64,000 nt of DNA from Lineus longissimus (taxonomy: Eukaryota; Nemertea; Pilidiophora; Heteronemertea; Lineidae): contig NC_088323.1 in assembly GCF_910592395.1 (NCBI RefSeq), positions 436,001 to 500,000 of the forward strand. Direction: 5' to 3'. The notes below the pieces were generated by a model. The model worked only from the letters and a program-made list of their open reading frames with translations, did no database searches and was not told where the DNA came from. Below, in pieces: positions 24,579 through 37,177 of this stretch. A program made the position numbers and the translations under genes. How positions within the stretch are numbered: the stretch's first letter is position 1; each line of letters opens with the position of its first letter.

Positions 24579-26559
24579 CACCAAACAAAAGCCAAGACAA
24601 ATGGTGTTCGTGTTCCAATTCAACTGCCTAAGAGGGATTGAATCTTGAAATCATTGCCTTAATTAAGCTGTCTTCACCACATGTACACCTCTAGTGCTTG
24701 CGGAAATGATGGGAAGGTTTCATCGCTGGTTCATCAAATAAAGGTATGGATATAGTCGTGAGGGACCTTTGAAAGGTTCTCGTCAGATAACGGTCTCCTT
24801 AATCAAATGTGAATTCATTTAGAAGGGACAGCTAAAGAACAACGTAGCTGCTTCATTTCATTGAAGACAGAGTTTTTGACTTCTTAACCACTGAACACCA
24901 ACCAATCAGATGTCACCATGGTCAAATGAGCTGAATATACTAAAGGTACACAGCCTTTCTGTTGTTTGTCTCAAGATGCAATCAACTATGTGTCACTACA
25001 TTTACAATCACTAGCGATTTTGAGTTAGATTCTTCAAATCGACATACACGTGCCTTTGACAAAATTGTCGCACTACTGATAACTTTCCCAAACGATAAAT
25101 CCGTCCATGATCTGACAGTCTGCAATTTTACGATTCACAAGGGGAAAAAACCACAATAATGAGGAATTGAAATCGACACAGCCATCTCAACTCAAATTAA
25201 AGCCATCCTTATTCAATTCTGTCAATGATAAAACTGATTTCCTTTCAATCAAATCCAGGGTGCGACTTGGCTGTCATGACACCTCTACAAGAGGACCGGG
25301 CTCACAATATCACATCTAGCACTAATGCAATTTCCTTTACTTAACACTTGATTACGTTTCACTCCAAGTTAGTTTGACTACATGTGTATTTTAGTGAAAT
25401 GATGTGCATGTTATACACGCAAAACAGGCAATGTGTTACTGAAAATGATGCTTTTTATGGTTCCCAGCCCATTTGGCCAAAGTTACAAATGCAAAGGGTG
25501 AATTTCCCCACGCGAATTTGCAGGCAAGTCAATTTGGAATTAGACCACTGATCAGTTCACGGTTACTTGAAAAATGTCCCTGGTGCATTTAGCATGAGAC
25601 CTGTCCATCTAAGAGCAAATTACTACGCTCTCTCCCCTAAATCTAATTTGTCCCATTCTCTCTTATTCTATGCCTCATCAGGAATACATTGCTACACGCT
25701 AGACAAAATCTGATCCGGAAATTTGTAATTTTTTGGTCGAAAATGTTTTCCGATATAACAATTTAACATGGTGCGTTCTGAAAAACGTTTTCTTGATACC
25801 AAAAAGGGTCAGGTTATCGGACCTGATCGAAAGTGGCTGTCATAATAGTAGCTGTTATGTTTCAAACGGTTGTTATATTTCATAACATTTTCATCTTTCA
25901 AATGACATCATTTATAAAGAGCTCAGATTCATAAACGCTTGACGACAAAGCGTAACAAACACTATAACACCACTGATAGTCTTTTGAAGAATGTACTTGA
26001 CATTGAAATATAAGTGGTTTCGTTCTTCTTCCTTTCCAACTGACAACCTCATGACCTCAACAACTTAATATTCAACGTCTGAGAACAGCCTATTACCCAA
26101 TACCTCAGTCAACCACTTAAATGCGATTTTCCTCGGTACCTCACGATTCACTGAACCGTAATTGGATAAGTTCGAATTTCGCAAATTGAAGACGGAAATG
26201 TGTAGCTAAATTTGCTTTTTTCGCGGGAAGTGTAGCTTTTTTCACGGGAAATGAGATATTGTCACTCGTGTCATAGGTTTTTCTGTAATTCAAATTTACA
26301 GTGAGGGGAAATCCGCGAACAGTTTCGCGTGTAAACGATTTTAGACAAAAATATGTTGACGATCTTACTTCTGTGCTAGAGTAACATTTTTGAATGTCGT
26401 TCTGGCCGACGGCGAAGCTGCAGTCGAAGATGGCCAGCTGGGAAAAACATTCAGGCCAATTGTATTCTGGCGAATACGGCTGGAAAGAGACCATGACCGT
26501 AAATACAAAGAGTATGTTAGAATCCTTTTCTTCCATGATATTCTATCTTAGGACACTTC
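24579..26559. other. No supportable gene
   Basis: No recognisable coding region. The open frame 26141-26536 (minus, 131 codons) overlaps the right edge. Part of it comes from a short repeated block (cttttttcgcggga / cttttttcacggga), and it shows no domain. Confidence 0.45.
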
Positions 26560-26690
26560 AAACTTCTACACCGGGTTCGATTCCCCATTGGTCCCGGTAT
26601 ATTCATGTTATATATAGTGCGACTCTTTTCGGCTGCATTAGTTTCCTCCGGGGTATATGGTTTCCTCCAAATTTACTTTAGAAATCGACC
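26560..26690 (+). mobile_element. SINE-like fragment with B-box
   Basis: GGTTCGATTCC at 26574-26584 is a good RNA polymerase III B-box. It is followed by ggtcccggtatattcatg and two related blocks, gtttcctccggggta and tggtttcctccaaa. No A-box is evident at the usual 30-50 bp upstream, so this is probably the 3' part of a tRNA-derived SINE. The assignment rests on the box and tail layout only. Confidence 0.4.
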
Positions 26691-29600
26691 AATACGTCCA
26701 TCTCAACTCTACATCTTAAGACCAGTAGCAGAGATCAAGGAGTTTCACTAGAGGCTATCAATGTCAACGATAGTAGTACCGTGGTGTAAAATAACAACAT
26801 AGAAGCATTCTTTTACAGACGATTATTGGTTTCTTTTGTGAGAATGATTCTGACTCTCCATCATGTACCCGAGAGGGTTCAACACAATAACATGTCGAGG
26901 GATTATAATTGCCTTGGAAAGAAGCACTCTCATTCAGTCGTCAAATGGTTCACTGATATAGCACATGATACGTGCAATTGTAATCCGAAGTTGCTCACAA
27001 CATAAGCTTTCTCGTCCTTCGCATAGCTTTGATGTTTAAAGCGAGTTGTTCGTCCAACAAAAAGGTACAAGACAATACTCCTTTAAACAGCCCTTGTACT
27101 ACACCTAAACAAATCAAGCCAACCCAAGGCGCCTTAGCTTCACGTCATCGAAGAGACAGCCAATGTCACACAATAAAGTACATGAAAAGGTAAGCGCGTC
27201 GCGTGTCCAGGTTTAGTCATGAAACCAGAACTAAAGAGAGCAGGTAAGTTATTAGTATGACACAGATACCCATTCCACCAGCCATGCAGCAAGCGGTACT
27301 AAAATGACTTAGTCAGCTTTCTTTTGAACCAGTTCTGGACACTAGGCAAAGATGACATCAAATGATTTACATCAATTTATATAAAGTGTAAGCAAACATC
27401 ATCGACGTGACAGTGAAGAGGACCAATAGCTAATGAAATAAATCATTTACTCATCATTGTTAATACAACACTTGTCACCCGTTTCTCAGGACGATGCAGA
27501 TATAACGAGACAGTTTCTGGCAAATAAAACGCACCCAATACTTTCTTACATTAGCGACAAACCCACACCATCAAACCAGAAAGACAATCAAAGCATCGCG
27601 ACGAGACAAATCGATCCGACGAGTACAGTATTACCCCTATTAGTCTAATCGCTGTCTTCAACAAGTGTTTCAAGTGTCCTCAACGAGTGATCCACGAAGA
27701 CGAAGACGTAGACGCGGTACAGAAGCACATCGTTTCGACACACTAATGAAAAATGCTCGCCTTGAGCTAATAACACGATTGAATACTCTACATGTCTGCA
27801 GAGACGCCAAGTCGATTGTTTTTCTGAGACATTTTTCTGTAGAAGATGATCGGAAATTGGTTAGATGTAATCTCATCCGAATCTTGGTTGTGACTTTCGT
27901 TCCTAAAAGACTGAGTTTCGATGAATGGAAATAAGCAACTTTATAGGAGAGTTTTCTGCCACTAAACCGGCAACTCTACATGAGCACAATCGGAAGGAAT
28001 CCCAGTAGAAATGGGCTAAGGTAGCATGGTTATCAAAGGTTCTTGAATATTATCAATTAACCTCGTCAATAAAAAGGAAAATGCGAGCAAGGCCAAGTCG
28101 CCCTCATCAGCGTGAACAGCGCGCCGCCCATATGACTTGACAATATTTGCCAAGGAGAAATGACATTGCATCCTCGGTAGCCTAATAGATCTAAACCCAT
28201 TGCACGAATTCCACGATAGCATCTCTCCGCCTCCTCCAGCGCTGATATTGTCAATAGGGGCTGACTGAACAGGCTATGGAGAGCTCCTGATTCCAGATAT
28301 TTGATAGAATTTCATAATTACTTCGTGATTGGTTGTGTAAGTGGCTGAGAAGTGGAAAGCTTCAAATGCTGTAGCGATGTCTGCCGTTATATTCGGGTTT
28401 CTTTACCTCTTGTGATAGTTTTAGGATGTCTGATCTAGAAGTATGGATTACTACAACTGGTATATGAGACACCAAGACACAGCAAATGATGTGGTACGAT
28501 GTTGAGCATCTTGTCTATGACGGGAGGTAAAGAGTTGCATCTTATGCAAAAGAACATGCGGTCAACTTGTTGATTGTACACTATACCCATCAAGGGTCCT
28601 CGTGGTTCCAATTCAGAGATGCGTCAAGTGACTAAAACAAGAAATGGCGTTTCTAAGGTCAAAACCTGATGGATTGGTTAAGGTTCATTAACTGACATAG
28701 TCAAGATGAAGCAAACTGCTACGCTGTAACCACATCAAGACAAGAGGTCACTACTCCATCGGGGAAGAGTTGTTTGCAAGCCTGATATTCATCGGTCGAC
28801 ACTTCTCACAATGTCATACTTAAATGTATTCCCTCTCCTAGCCGTAACCAAACGCCGCAGCCTTTCAGTATCCTGGCCACGATTCCAACAAATCACATCC
28901 CTACTTGAACACAAATAACCTTTCTATAGAACCAAGGCAATCAAGAGAAATAAATCTTTCATCAAATACAAACACACATTTAAGAAATCGATGAGAAATT
29001 CCATCTGAAATGATGAACTTGTGATCGAGTTTGTGCATATTCTGATTGAGAGGCAGTTCTAGGTATTGGCTCGTGAGTCACTTGAACTTCGTAGACGTGG
29101 TAGATGCATTGGCACAACTTAAGCAGAGGATGAAGATCATCTTTCATACATGTGACTGTGCTTGTTCCCCACAGTTAAGTGTTTCCATTAAACAGCCAAC
29201 TGGAGAGACCATGAATTACGTAAGGAACAACGGAGAAAAACGTGGCAATCAGTCTCTCAGCGTTCCAAAACAATGTGTGGAAACACTCGAAGACGGCAAC
29301 ACTCCAAAACGTTTCGCCGGGATACAATCAGGGATGACTGAGTAGTCGACATATTTGTAGGCCTATTGCCCTGCCATTTCCGCTGGAATGCACTGCACCA
29401 CTCTGAGATTGACGAAGAGCACCTACCAGAGTGAACGTCACAGTCAATTAACAAAGTGGTTTTTCATCAACAGACACTAGGATCATTAATTACCTCAGCC
29501 AATTGACCCGTTCTTAATTACATTCGGATGATCATTTGTCTCTTGAAAGCCCCTTCCTGTCTCTATCATTAGAGTTCGCCATTACACATGATACGAAGGC

Positions 29601-30924
29601 TATTGAGTGAAAGAGACGGAGGGGAAATCAACATACTAATCCGTAAGGTGGCGTGCAAACAACTGGCCTCCACTGACGTAACACTCAGAATGTGACATCA
29701 ACAAAGGCTGTGTGAACTGCCACTTTTAGGATTCCACAACACGTCTCTATTATTATACTTTCGACATAAATATACAACCTCCCATGACGTCTCCCATGAT
29801 AAGTAACTTCCAGTTCGAAGATCGCCTTAGTATAAAGTGCTTGGAAAGTTGCATGTGCTCTTCTTTTCTTCAGCAAACCAACACACGGCGTGCCTGGTCA
29901 ATACCCAATTTCCAAGCCTACCCAGTCTAACCTACGTAATGAATGATACTCAGACCATTCCATGCTGCGCATATCTGTCAATGAGCCATTACTGATGATG
30001 AATTGTCCAAGGCCCCAGCATCGCCTGTCAATTCGTGCTGTGATTTTTTTGTGGAAATTATTATAACCTCGTGTGAGAAAAACTGAGCTCTGTTAGCTGG
30101 ACACATGTCAGAAACATCTCCGTTTCCGATGGACTGCATTCTGGATTAACCCTTTTGCTTAATCTGAGACATGACTGACAGTGGATTGTTGTACCGTTTT
30201 TTTCATTTCTATCGCACGTTCTCCAGGCAAACACTGCCGACAGAGGCTTGATTGCAGTATTTCACCATCTACTGCATATACACTATACCGAGGAAATTGT
30301 AGTATCATACGAAAAAAAGAAAGAAAAATAGCGGATACTTGTGACGATATAATCCGACAACTGGAGCCATGGAATACATGTAGTTGTAGACGATCAGAAC
30401 TGATTTGCCTCTAACCCAACCGTAACAAGTAATGTTGCCTACAATGCATTCCTCTCTCCGTACCGGGCATCCACCGCAGCTCCCCTCAATGTATCATTTT
30501 CAAATTGCATTGACCCCAAATAAATCAATGAAAATTGGACAATGCTGCAGCAACTTCTATTATTTTCATGACATAATCGTGTAGGGAGGGGTCCCAGCGG
30601 CCACGGAATTGGATCACTCCTCAATGATCGCTGCTAATGCGTAGGGACAAGTTTGACGTTTTGATGATGGATCGCCGTCTTAATACTGGGTCCCCTAGTT
30701 TAAGATAATAGAAAACAGGCAGCTAGTCAGGCTGTAATGATTCGTGGTATTAATCTATCATTATTTTGGAATGGTGCAACAACTGTAATAGCTTGTAGTG
30801 GACATTGCTGCTGGAATCGTTTCGCTAGTCGTAGTTTGTTGTTGTTCCTTTTCAGTCAAATGATTCTCCTAAGCGAGCTACTTCGATGCTTCGGCGGAAA
30901 TCTCTCAGTCACATCCATCCATCT
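26691..30924. other. About 4 kb without a supportable gene
   Basis: Plus-strand frames at 27457-27648 and 27665-27934 lie side by side but have no recognisable domain. The frame at 29046-29345 (99 codons) contains a possible donor (aattac|gtaagg near 29220). I could not link these into a gene model. Confidence 0.4.
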
Positions 30925-31361
30925 CAGTCTAAGACCGTATCCGCGATTTACCCAGCTGCAATGATCCCCTAGCCCCTCCAAGCAGGAGCGTTACCAGCCA
31001 GGCATCCCACATTTCCACGCAGCCTGAGATCAAGGCAGTGAATTGTCCAGCTCCAATGATTCCTCAAGCTAGCCGCCTCTAAGCTAAGGTCTCCACCAGC
31101 CTGAAATCCTACAACCCCACGCAGTCTGAGACCACGTCAGTGAGTTTCCCAGCACCAAATATTCCCAATGCTAGCCGCCTCCAAGAAATAGCCATGACCA
31201 CAGCCTGGCATCCCACATTTCCACTCAGCCTGATATGATGCCAGTGACCTGCCTAGCTGCAATGATTCCCAAGCTAGCCACCACCAAGCAATTGTCCTCA
31301 CCAGTCTTGACACCCCACAGCCTGAGATCATGTCAGTGATTTGCCCAGCACCAATGATTGA
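30925..31361 (+). repeat. Degenerate ~100-bp minisatellite, about 4.4 units
   Basis: Units start near 30925, 31020, 31122, 31226 and 31318 (spacing 92-104 bp). Each contains cagcctgagat, cagtgattt/cccagc, caatgattcc, ctagccgcc and catcccacatttccac blocks. Divergence between units is substantial, so the array is old. The minus-strand open frame across it is a by-product. Confidence 0.75.
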
Positions 31362-33493
31362 TTTCGTGTGATTTCCTGTAATTCCTGAACAGTGTGCCAC
31401 CATCTTGGCTGTCCTGGTGTGATAGTGAATGCCAGTCACTCAAGATGTATGCTTTATAACCCAATACAAATACAGTGATTAATTACATGGAGTCAGTAGT
31501 GTTTGGCGACATTAACACTCCAGGGGTGGATGGTACTGCTTTTTCCTGTCAGCATGCCATCAGACTGCAGAATAATCGGAGGGCCATATAATTCGCTAAA
31601 GTTTTAGGTGTCCGCAATGTTCATCAGTGTAGAGGCGAATGGACCGCCAGGAGTTATAACAAGATGTTCATTCAATGTGTTTTGGGATGCATATCGTGCA
31701 TTCCATAATGGTGTTTTCTCCAGAGATTTATGAACAATGCTCTAAGAGAGGCCGAGTGACAATCTCTATTACATTACCCACAGTGAGTATGATAAACGAT
31801 TCAATTAAAAGCCATGGTGGACAGAACTTGCTTAATGTGGCTGTATCCCCCATGCAATAGTTGCAACTCACCCCCTCACTTTCATAATTGATAAGGATGC
31901 CCTACCTAATGGTTGAAAATCGCCAGATATCAACATTAATTGAATAACCCAGTCAGCTAAAGCGTATTTCATAGTAAGATGAGCTAAATACATGATCATC
32001 TATAAGTAAAACAATGTCCGGCTTGAAAAACTGAGTATCAGTAATGGGAGCTAGGGGACCAACTTAATGACCGAATACGACAACATTGTACGCCGAGCGC
32101 AGGGAACTTTACCACGAATCGGTTATTTTACGTCGGTAAAATAACATCATGGGTGCAGAGGGAGACAATAAATGGACAAACAAGTCCAACTGGGGCATTA
32201 TCAACGGGGTTTATATGCTTTAGAGCATCGTACTATTAGCATTTGACGTTTTCATCAACGATAAATGGGCATCCTGGGAGACTGCGATTATCCCATTGTG
32301 GTGATGTGAGTTAATGCTGCAAATTGAAGCTTTGGATATCGGGGACGTACATGTAGTAGTAGAGATGAATAGGCGTAACAACTATACCAAGGTTGACGCC
32401 ATAGTTCACCTTGACTTTGAACTATTAACTGTTACAAATGAGATCCATTTGCATTAAAAGTCTACCAGAATGAGCGCCATGGGATGACAGTGATATCATT
32501 TATACCAACCATTTCCGAAAAAGTAACTTCCAAACGGGTTTAACGACAGAGTACATCATATTTCTCATGTTTAGGTCAGCTGTTGAAGACTCATGCTTGG
32601 TGATCACAGTATCACAGCAGGTGAAATGCCATTGAGCATCTTACTCAAAAGCATCACGTTTTCAAGATCGCACCAATCATAAGTGACTTCAGCCTGATTA
32701 TGGGAGCTGATACTTGTTTAAAGGAAATGAATGCGTTCATTGGGAGGTTACTCAAAAGCAACATGATTTCCTGCTTGTTGCAACCCGACGTGGATAAAGG
32801 CTGGTGTTGATTATTGATTATAGGAAATGAATGACCCTCAATACAGTTCATCGATATATTGCTTACTTCAATCGGATATTCAACGTCATGGCCATTCTTT
32901 GTACTACATGGAAATAAATGACCACATTTTGTGTTACGCTTGATTTGTAACACAAATGCATAGAGGTATAAGCAGCACTAGAATATTCACAGTCACGTCT
33001 CCACCTTGTTGTACCGACGACAACAACAAAAAGACCGGGAAACCATTTTGTATTATTCAAGAAGAATTACGGATGGAGAAATATCATCTACCGTCATGTA
33101 ACGACCATGTTAAGATGAATAATTTACATCAAACTAGAATTAGTATCTATAGATGCCTGCTCGCCTCTTCTTCAAGGAAGATCTAAAATCGACAGTTCAT
33201 CAGGCACTGACATTGCTTTCCGTAACTATCTACAAACATTTCGTCAGCCATCAAGTGACAAAAAGCAAGCCCTAGAACGTTGACTAACACTTGACGTACT
33301 AATGAGACCTCCAATTAGCTACATCTCCTAAAAGAACCGATGCGAATTCTTTGGGAACTCCAGATCTACCCACAGGTAAACAAATGAACAGAGACAAGAA
33401 AATCAATGACACCGGTACTTCATTGGAGTACTGGTCTTGATCTCGAAGAGAAGAAGACGACAATTGCTTCAGAAATACAATACGTCTCCTTAC
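31362..33493. other. No gene seen; short perfect hairpin
   Basis: A perfect 10-bp stem (gttattttac / gtaaaataac, loop gtcg) lies at 32122-32145. A short block containing ttactcaaaagca occurs near 32640 and again near 32749. The minus-strand frames 32654-33060 have no recognisable domain. If the candidate first exon at 33494-33551 is real, part of this stretch is its first intron. Confidence 0.45.
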
Positions 33494-33551
33494 CTTGCCG
33501 AGAGTGCACAAGTAATCCTACAACCACTAGAATAATATCCGCCGACCCCAT
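33494..33551 (-). CDS. Candidate first exon, signal peptide, copy 1
   Basis: From an ATG in good context (gagtatcATGG) the exon encodes MGSADIILVVVGLLVHSRQ and ends in CAAG|GTAAGG, a strong donor, after one base of the next codon (phase 1). The residues form a typical signal peptide: short N-terminus, hydrophobic core IILVVVGLLV, then small polar residues. The exon at 52691-52748 has the same 58-nt length, donor position and phase, with similar residues at its ends, so the two probably derive from a duplicated gene. Phase-1 introns directly after the signal peptide are common in modular extracellular proteins. The rest of the gene should lie at lower coordinates but was not recognised. Secretion is inferred; the protein family is unknown. 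Confidence 0.45.
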
Positions 33552-33930
33552 GATACTCGGGCGCAGTTCCGACCAGATATCCTAAGTGAGAGACTCCGGT
33601 GACAACCACTGAATGATCCAACTTGGTGTTACACAGTTCACTCGAGTGGCAATCAGCTTTGAGATCGATAAGGCAGGGTGGGCTAGAGATTTGTGGAAGA
33701 CAGCTTCCTAGAAGGAACCGAGACTAGGGAGAGGATCATTGCAGGATGAGAAAGATGCTTTGTCACCAGCGAAAAACAAAACGCCTATTACTTCTTGAGG
33801 ATTCACCATAATAAATCGCCGTGTCGTGACAATTTCAATTTCAAAATCATCTAATGACATACTGGGTACCTAATCAACCAGCTAGATAATATACGTAACT
33901 GATTAGTCAAATTGAATTGAAAGTTCTTAC

Positions 33931-33981
33931 CGAGTCAACCAGAAAGATAGGCGATTTGATAAGTGTCGTTGCTGTCGCCAT
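33931..33981 (-). CDS. Candidate first exon (MATATTLIKSPIFLVDS)
   Basis: An ATG in good context (gaaaATGGCG) opens a 17-codon frame ending at a donor (GACTCG|GTAAGA) in phase 0. The product start is MATATTLIKSPIFLVDS, with no clear signal peptide. It lies 380 bp upstream, in transcription direction, of the signal-peptide exon at 33494-33551, so it may be a separate gene start, an alternative first exon, or a chance frame. A MITE remnant (34013-34196) begins about 30 bp upstream of the ATG, so any promoter would have to include or bypass it. No downstream exon has been identified. Confidence 0.25.
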
Positions 33982-34012
33982 TTTCTAATTGCTATTTCAA
34001 ACGTATATGAAT

Positions 34013-34196
34013 ATGTTTCTTCATTTTAAGCAGAAAAAAACAAGTGAAAAAAATATTTACACTCAGAAATTTTTTCACCCTTCAGAGTTGATAAAACAGT
34101 ATACGCTAAGCTTATTCTATCACTAACAGGTGAACGTCGGTAATCGCAGCATACCCGGAGGTGACTATCAGGCTTTGTTACTAGCACTATATAACT
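34013..34196 (+). mobile_element. MITE relic (TA-flanked family), copy C
   Basis: Matches one internal unit of the family (tgtttcttcattttaagcag to tcagagttga) and then a 110-bp block containing taagcttattct and cgtcggtaatcgcagcatac. The same block follows the same unit in the complete copy at about 47594-47700. Both terminal inverted repeats are missing. Confidence 0.75.
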
Positions 34197-34605
34197 TCGA
34201 CTGCAAACGAACGCGGCTCACAAAGCCAAAGTAACACTTCTACCGAAATGTATGGTTTAGTCAGCCGAATCTGAATTCATACCAAAACTTGCATAAAAAA
34301 CAGAGGCTACTTTGCTGACAATGACAAGGTTTGGATCGTGAACATGACAACTGCTGTGCTCCTATCGTTTTCACAAGTTGGTGTAACAAGCAAATGTATG
34401 GACGACGATATGTATTACTCCTTATGGAGCAACAGGCAACGACACCACACATGATAACATACTGACGCATATATCAGTTTCCATCTATCAAAGATGTGAT
34501 AGAATACAACTCGCACAAAAGGTATCATTGACATTTTTAAGACACATCATAAAGCTTTCTCAGGGGAACATCCACAGCATGCAAAGTTGCTTTTTACACC
34601 AATTC

Positions 34606-34880
34606 AAAGAGGCCCCATGTTCCTTCTGGTTCTAGAGTGTGTTGCCTTTGATACGCTGATATGGTAGATCTCTTACTGAGTCTAACAAAACACAGCATGC
34701 AACCCTGCAATGGCACACCATGATACTCAGTCCCCTGTCGCCCCGAATCATAAGGTGTTGCTCTTGAGACACCAGCATTTCTGTAACTGAACACAATGAG
34801 GCATGAGGTACTGCAGTAGCATTAATACCAAGACGTCCCTGTCTCCCCTAATCATAGCGTCGCTTCCGAACAAAATTATC
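34606..34880 (+). repeat. Degenerate tandem repeat, ~110-bp unit
   Basis: Three related blocks near 34608, 34728 and 34833 share cccctgt/tctcccc, taatcata and gtgttgc/gcgtcgc elements about 105-120 bp apart. Similarity is modest. Minus-strand frames 34594-34960 cross it and are not considered genes. Confidence 0.4.
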
Positions 34881-36112
34881 AAAAGATTAAAATTATGTAT
34901 TATGAAAACTTCGATATAAAGTATTATCAACAGTCGATATGTAACGTGTTTTGCAAACATCGCAGGGGAAGAAAAATCTATTTTAACTCATAAAGGCCTA
35001 GTAAGGAACAAAGGTATCACATCAATAAAAATACCTTATAGCTGCTTCATTATTCATTCGCTCCCGGCACTGAACATCACCTAGAATATCCGCAATTATT
35101 ATAAAAATGTAACGAAAATGTTGGGAAAAAAACATCGCCTTAAGGTAAATTCTTTGCCAATTTCGAATTTATCATTAAGTAAACAATAAAACAGTTTCAA
35201 AACGTTGATGAAAAACACAGTGCTAAAGTTATTTTGCCTGATAGGTATACGCTCAAATGTTAATTTCTAAAACCATATATTTAAATTGTCTATCAATAGC
35301 GTCAAATTATCGGGACTATTGTGCACTGATTTCGTAAACATGCATTGCATCAGAATAAGAGGTTTGACCCTCGATATCAACAATGAGCCCCTTAGTGCAA
35401 AAGGTATATTTTTCTGTCTAAAAGTATATCCTTCGTCAAAAGTGCAGCCAGTTCTTCTGGAGCCAAACCGTATCTATTTCTAAGGTTGAGATGTTATTGA
35501 TCGCCTCTGATAATAGCTATTGATCTGCGATGTTACAATCGAAATGAGAAATGGGTCGTTAGAAGAAATGTACGGTCCATTGGTTCCCTTCCCCGCTGCT
35601 CCCTGCTTGGTTAAAGTCTATACAAACTTGGTTAAGCCTATGATGCGTACTACTTTGGTTGAATGGCCGTGACCATTAGACTTAAGTAAGTCAATACCCT
35701 AGGAACAGTAAGGAAGCGTAGATCATGTCCGCCAATGTTGCCCACTTTGCTTAAGTGCGATATCGCAAAAGGCAAGCTGTCCATTTCATGCGTTAAACGT
35801 ACTAAGCCATCAGTTTTAGCGAAATCTCCCTCCCTTAGCTTAGCTTACCGGTATACGGCAAGGCAGTAAAGATCATTACCCGGTTAACATGGCAAACACG
35901 CCAAGGGCAGTTGAAGTCATGCGATGAGGAAGAAGTACATCCCCTAGAGATCCCCAATTAAATTCCATCAAGAAGAAGGCGCTCAATAAAGGTGAACAAG
36001 ACAAACATTTTATCTCATTTTCCTCTTGACTAAGCTTCTCAGTCGCTTTGCCGCTTATCTAATGATAAAGAGAGACATACTTGTAAGATTCCATATTTGA
36101 TCTTGAAGATGT
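34881..36112. other. No supportable gene
   Basis: A segment near 35300-35470 is open on both strands, but it has no recognisable domain and no convincing pair of splice sites. Nothing else is seen. Confidence 0.4.
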
Positions 36113-36310
36113 ATGAGCATGATGAAGAGAGTTCTTGTTTTATTTGGATTCTATTTCATCTCTTTATATGAAGGGTACAAAGGCTGTTTCAGAAAACTGT
36201 CAAAGAATTTTAATTTCAGATTTGTACACGAAGTAGCATCTTGCTTCAACGTCTTCCATGTCACTTCTTTTGTGATCACGAGGGATAAGCGTGGTCGTAC
36301 ATGTGTAGAG
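36113..36310 (+). CDS. Candidate first exon, secreted or membrane protein
   Basis: A 66-codon open stretch starts MSMMKRVLVLFGFYFISLYEG, of which at most the first 21 residues look like a signal peptide (Lys-Arg, hydrophobic core). It ends at a strong donor (GTAGAG|GTAAGAG at 36310) in phase 0. Two Cys residues occur before the boundary, with a third just after the signal. Without splicing the frame would continue to 36376 (87 codons), so a small single-exon secreted peptide is the alternative. The opposite strand is also open here (36151-36384), which lowers certainty. No family is recognised. Confidence 0.25.
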
Positions 36311-36835
36311 GTAAGAGTTAAGGACTGGCGACCACCGAATCGAAACCCAACTGAGGTACTGAGTCCTTTCCCGTAGAACTCCAAAGTTCTGTGAGCAGAG
36401 TAGAAGGTCCCCTACCAGAACATTCTGGACAAAGCGCTTTGAACAAGGATTGGTTCATCGCACTCTCAACTCTATTATTAACTGATCAAAGCAAGACTTC
36501 CCAAAACACGATTTATCGTAGTATCATTTCATCTTCGTCTCCAGTTTACCAATTTACCATAAGGTCGTCACACCACCATCCCTCCTCTCTTCTCTTAGTC
36601 TTATTATTCATCTCTTGGTGGAGGAATTTTCCGCTTGACGTATTCAAGCATACACCGAACCTATCACTGTGATTGGTTTAAAGCAATTGCTCCGTGTTTT
36701 AGAATTACGGGTAATGAATCTGGTTTTTATTCGACAGAAGCCATGCTAGTGGGTGTAGTGTGACTTTCCTTGAAGGTAGGTCGGCAACATAAAAACGAAA
36801 ATGAACGGCACAGGAAAACCGCATCAGCGGCTTTT

Positions 36836-37177
36836 TTAGATCGAGAAGAAGCATTGTTTGTTTTCCTTGAACACGAAAAGTGCATTGGAAAAACTTTTTG
36901 TTTTTGATGCATCTAGGAGCTGACATTGACAATGTCCTAATACGGATAGTGTAATAACATTTTGACAAGAGTTCTGGATTTTCTGAGAGAAAGGGAGCAC
37001 CCATCCAATTACGGCGTCGCCCTCCTTCTTGACAATGATTGCGCGGCACTGATTCGTTATCAGCATCATTATGTATGAAGCCATAAACACTACAGCCCCT
37101 GACCCAGGAGGCTGATCTATAAACGGGTTAGATACCAAGATTATAAAGCTCAGAGTAACAATACCATGAGTCGCCAT
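36836..37177 (-). CDS. Candidate N-terminal exon of a class C receptor
   Basis: The frame opens MATHGIVTLSFIILVSNPF, possibly a signal peptide, and later reads CRAIIVKKEGDAVIGWVLPF (about residues 44-63). In class C G-protein-coupled receptors (metabotropic glutamate, calcium-sensing and relatives) the ligand-binding domain starts with a basic stretch, then G-D-hydrophobic-x-I/L-G-x-L-F-P. The match here is K-K-E-G-D-A-V-I-G-W-V-L-P. The family's next landmark (Cys, then G-x-Q/R-R near an Ala-rich helix) is not in this frame, so the true exon probably ends soon after the motif, near 36980, and the remaining ~50 codons would be intron. No transmembrane exons were recognised in the window. The receptor assignment is inferred from one motif and could be chance. 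Confidence 0.3.
   Translation of the reverse strand: MATHGIVTLSFIILVSNPFIDQPPGSGAVVFMASYIMMLITNQCRAIIVKKEGDAVIGWVLPFSQKIQNSCQNVITLSVLGHCQCQLLDASKTKSFSNALFVFKENKQCFFSI

Noticed and set aside
26141-26536. 131-codon minus-strand open frame
   Set aside because: Partly a short repeated block; no domain and no supporting splice or promoter context.
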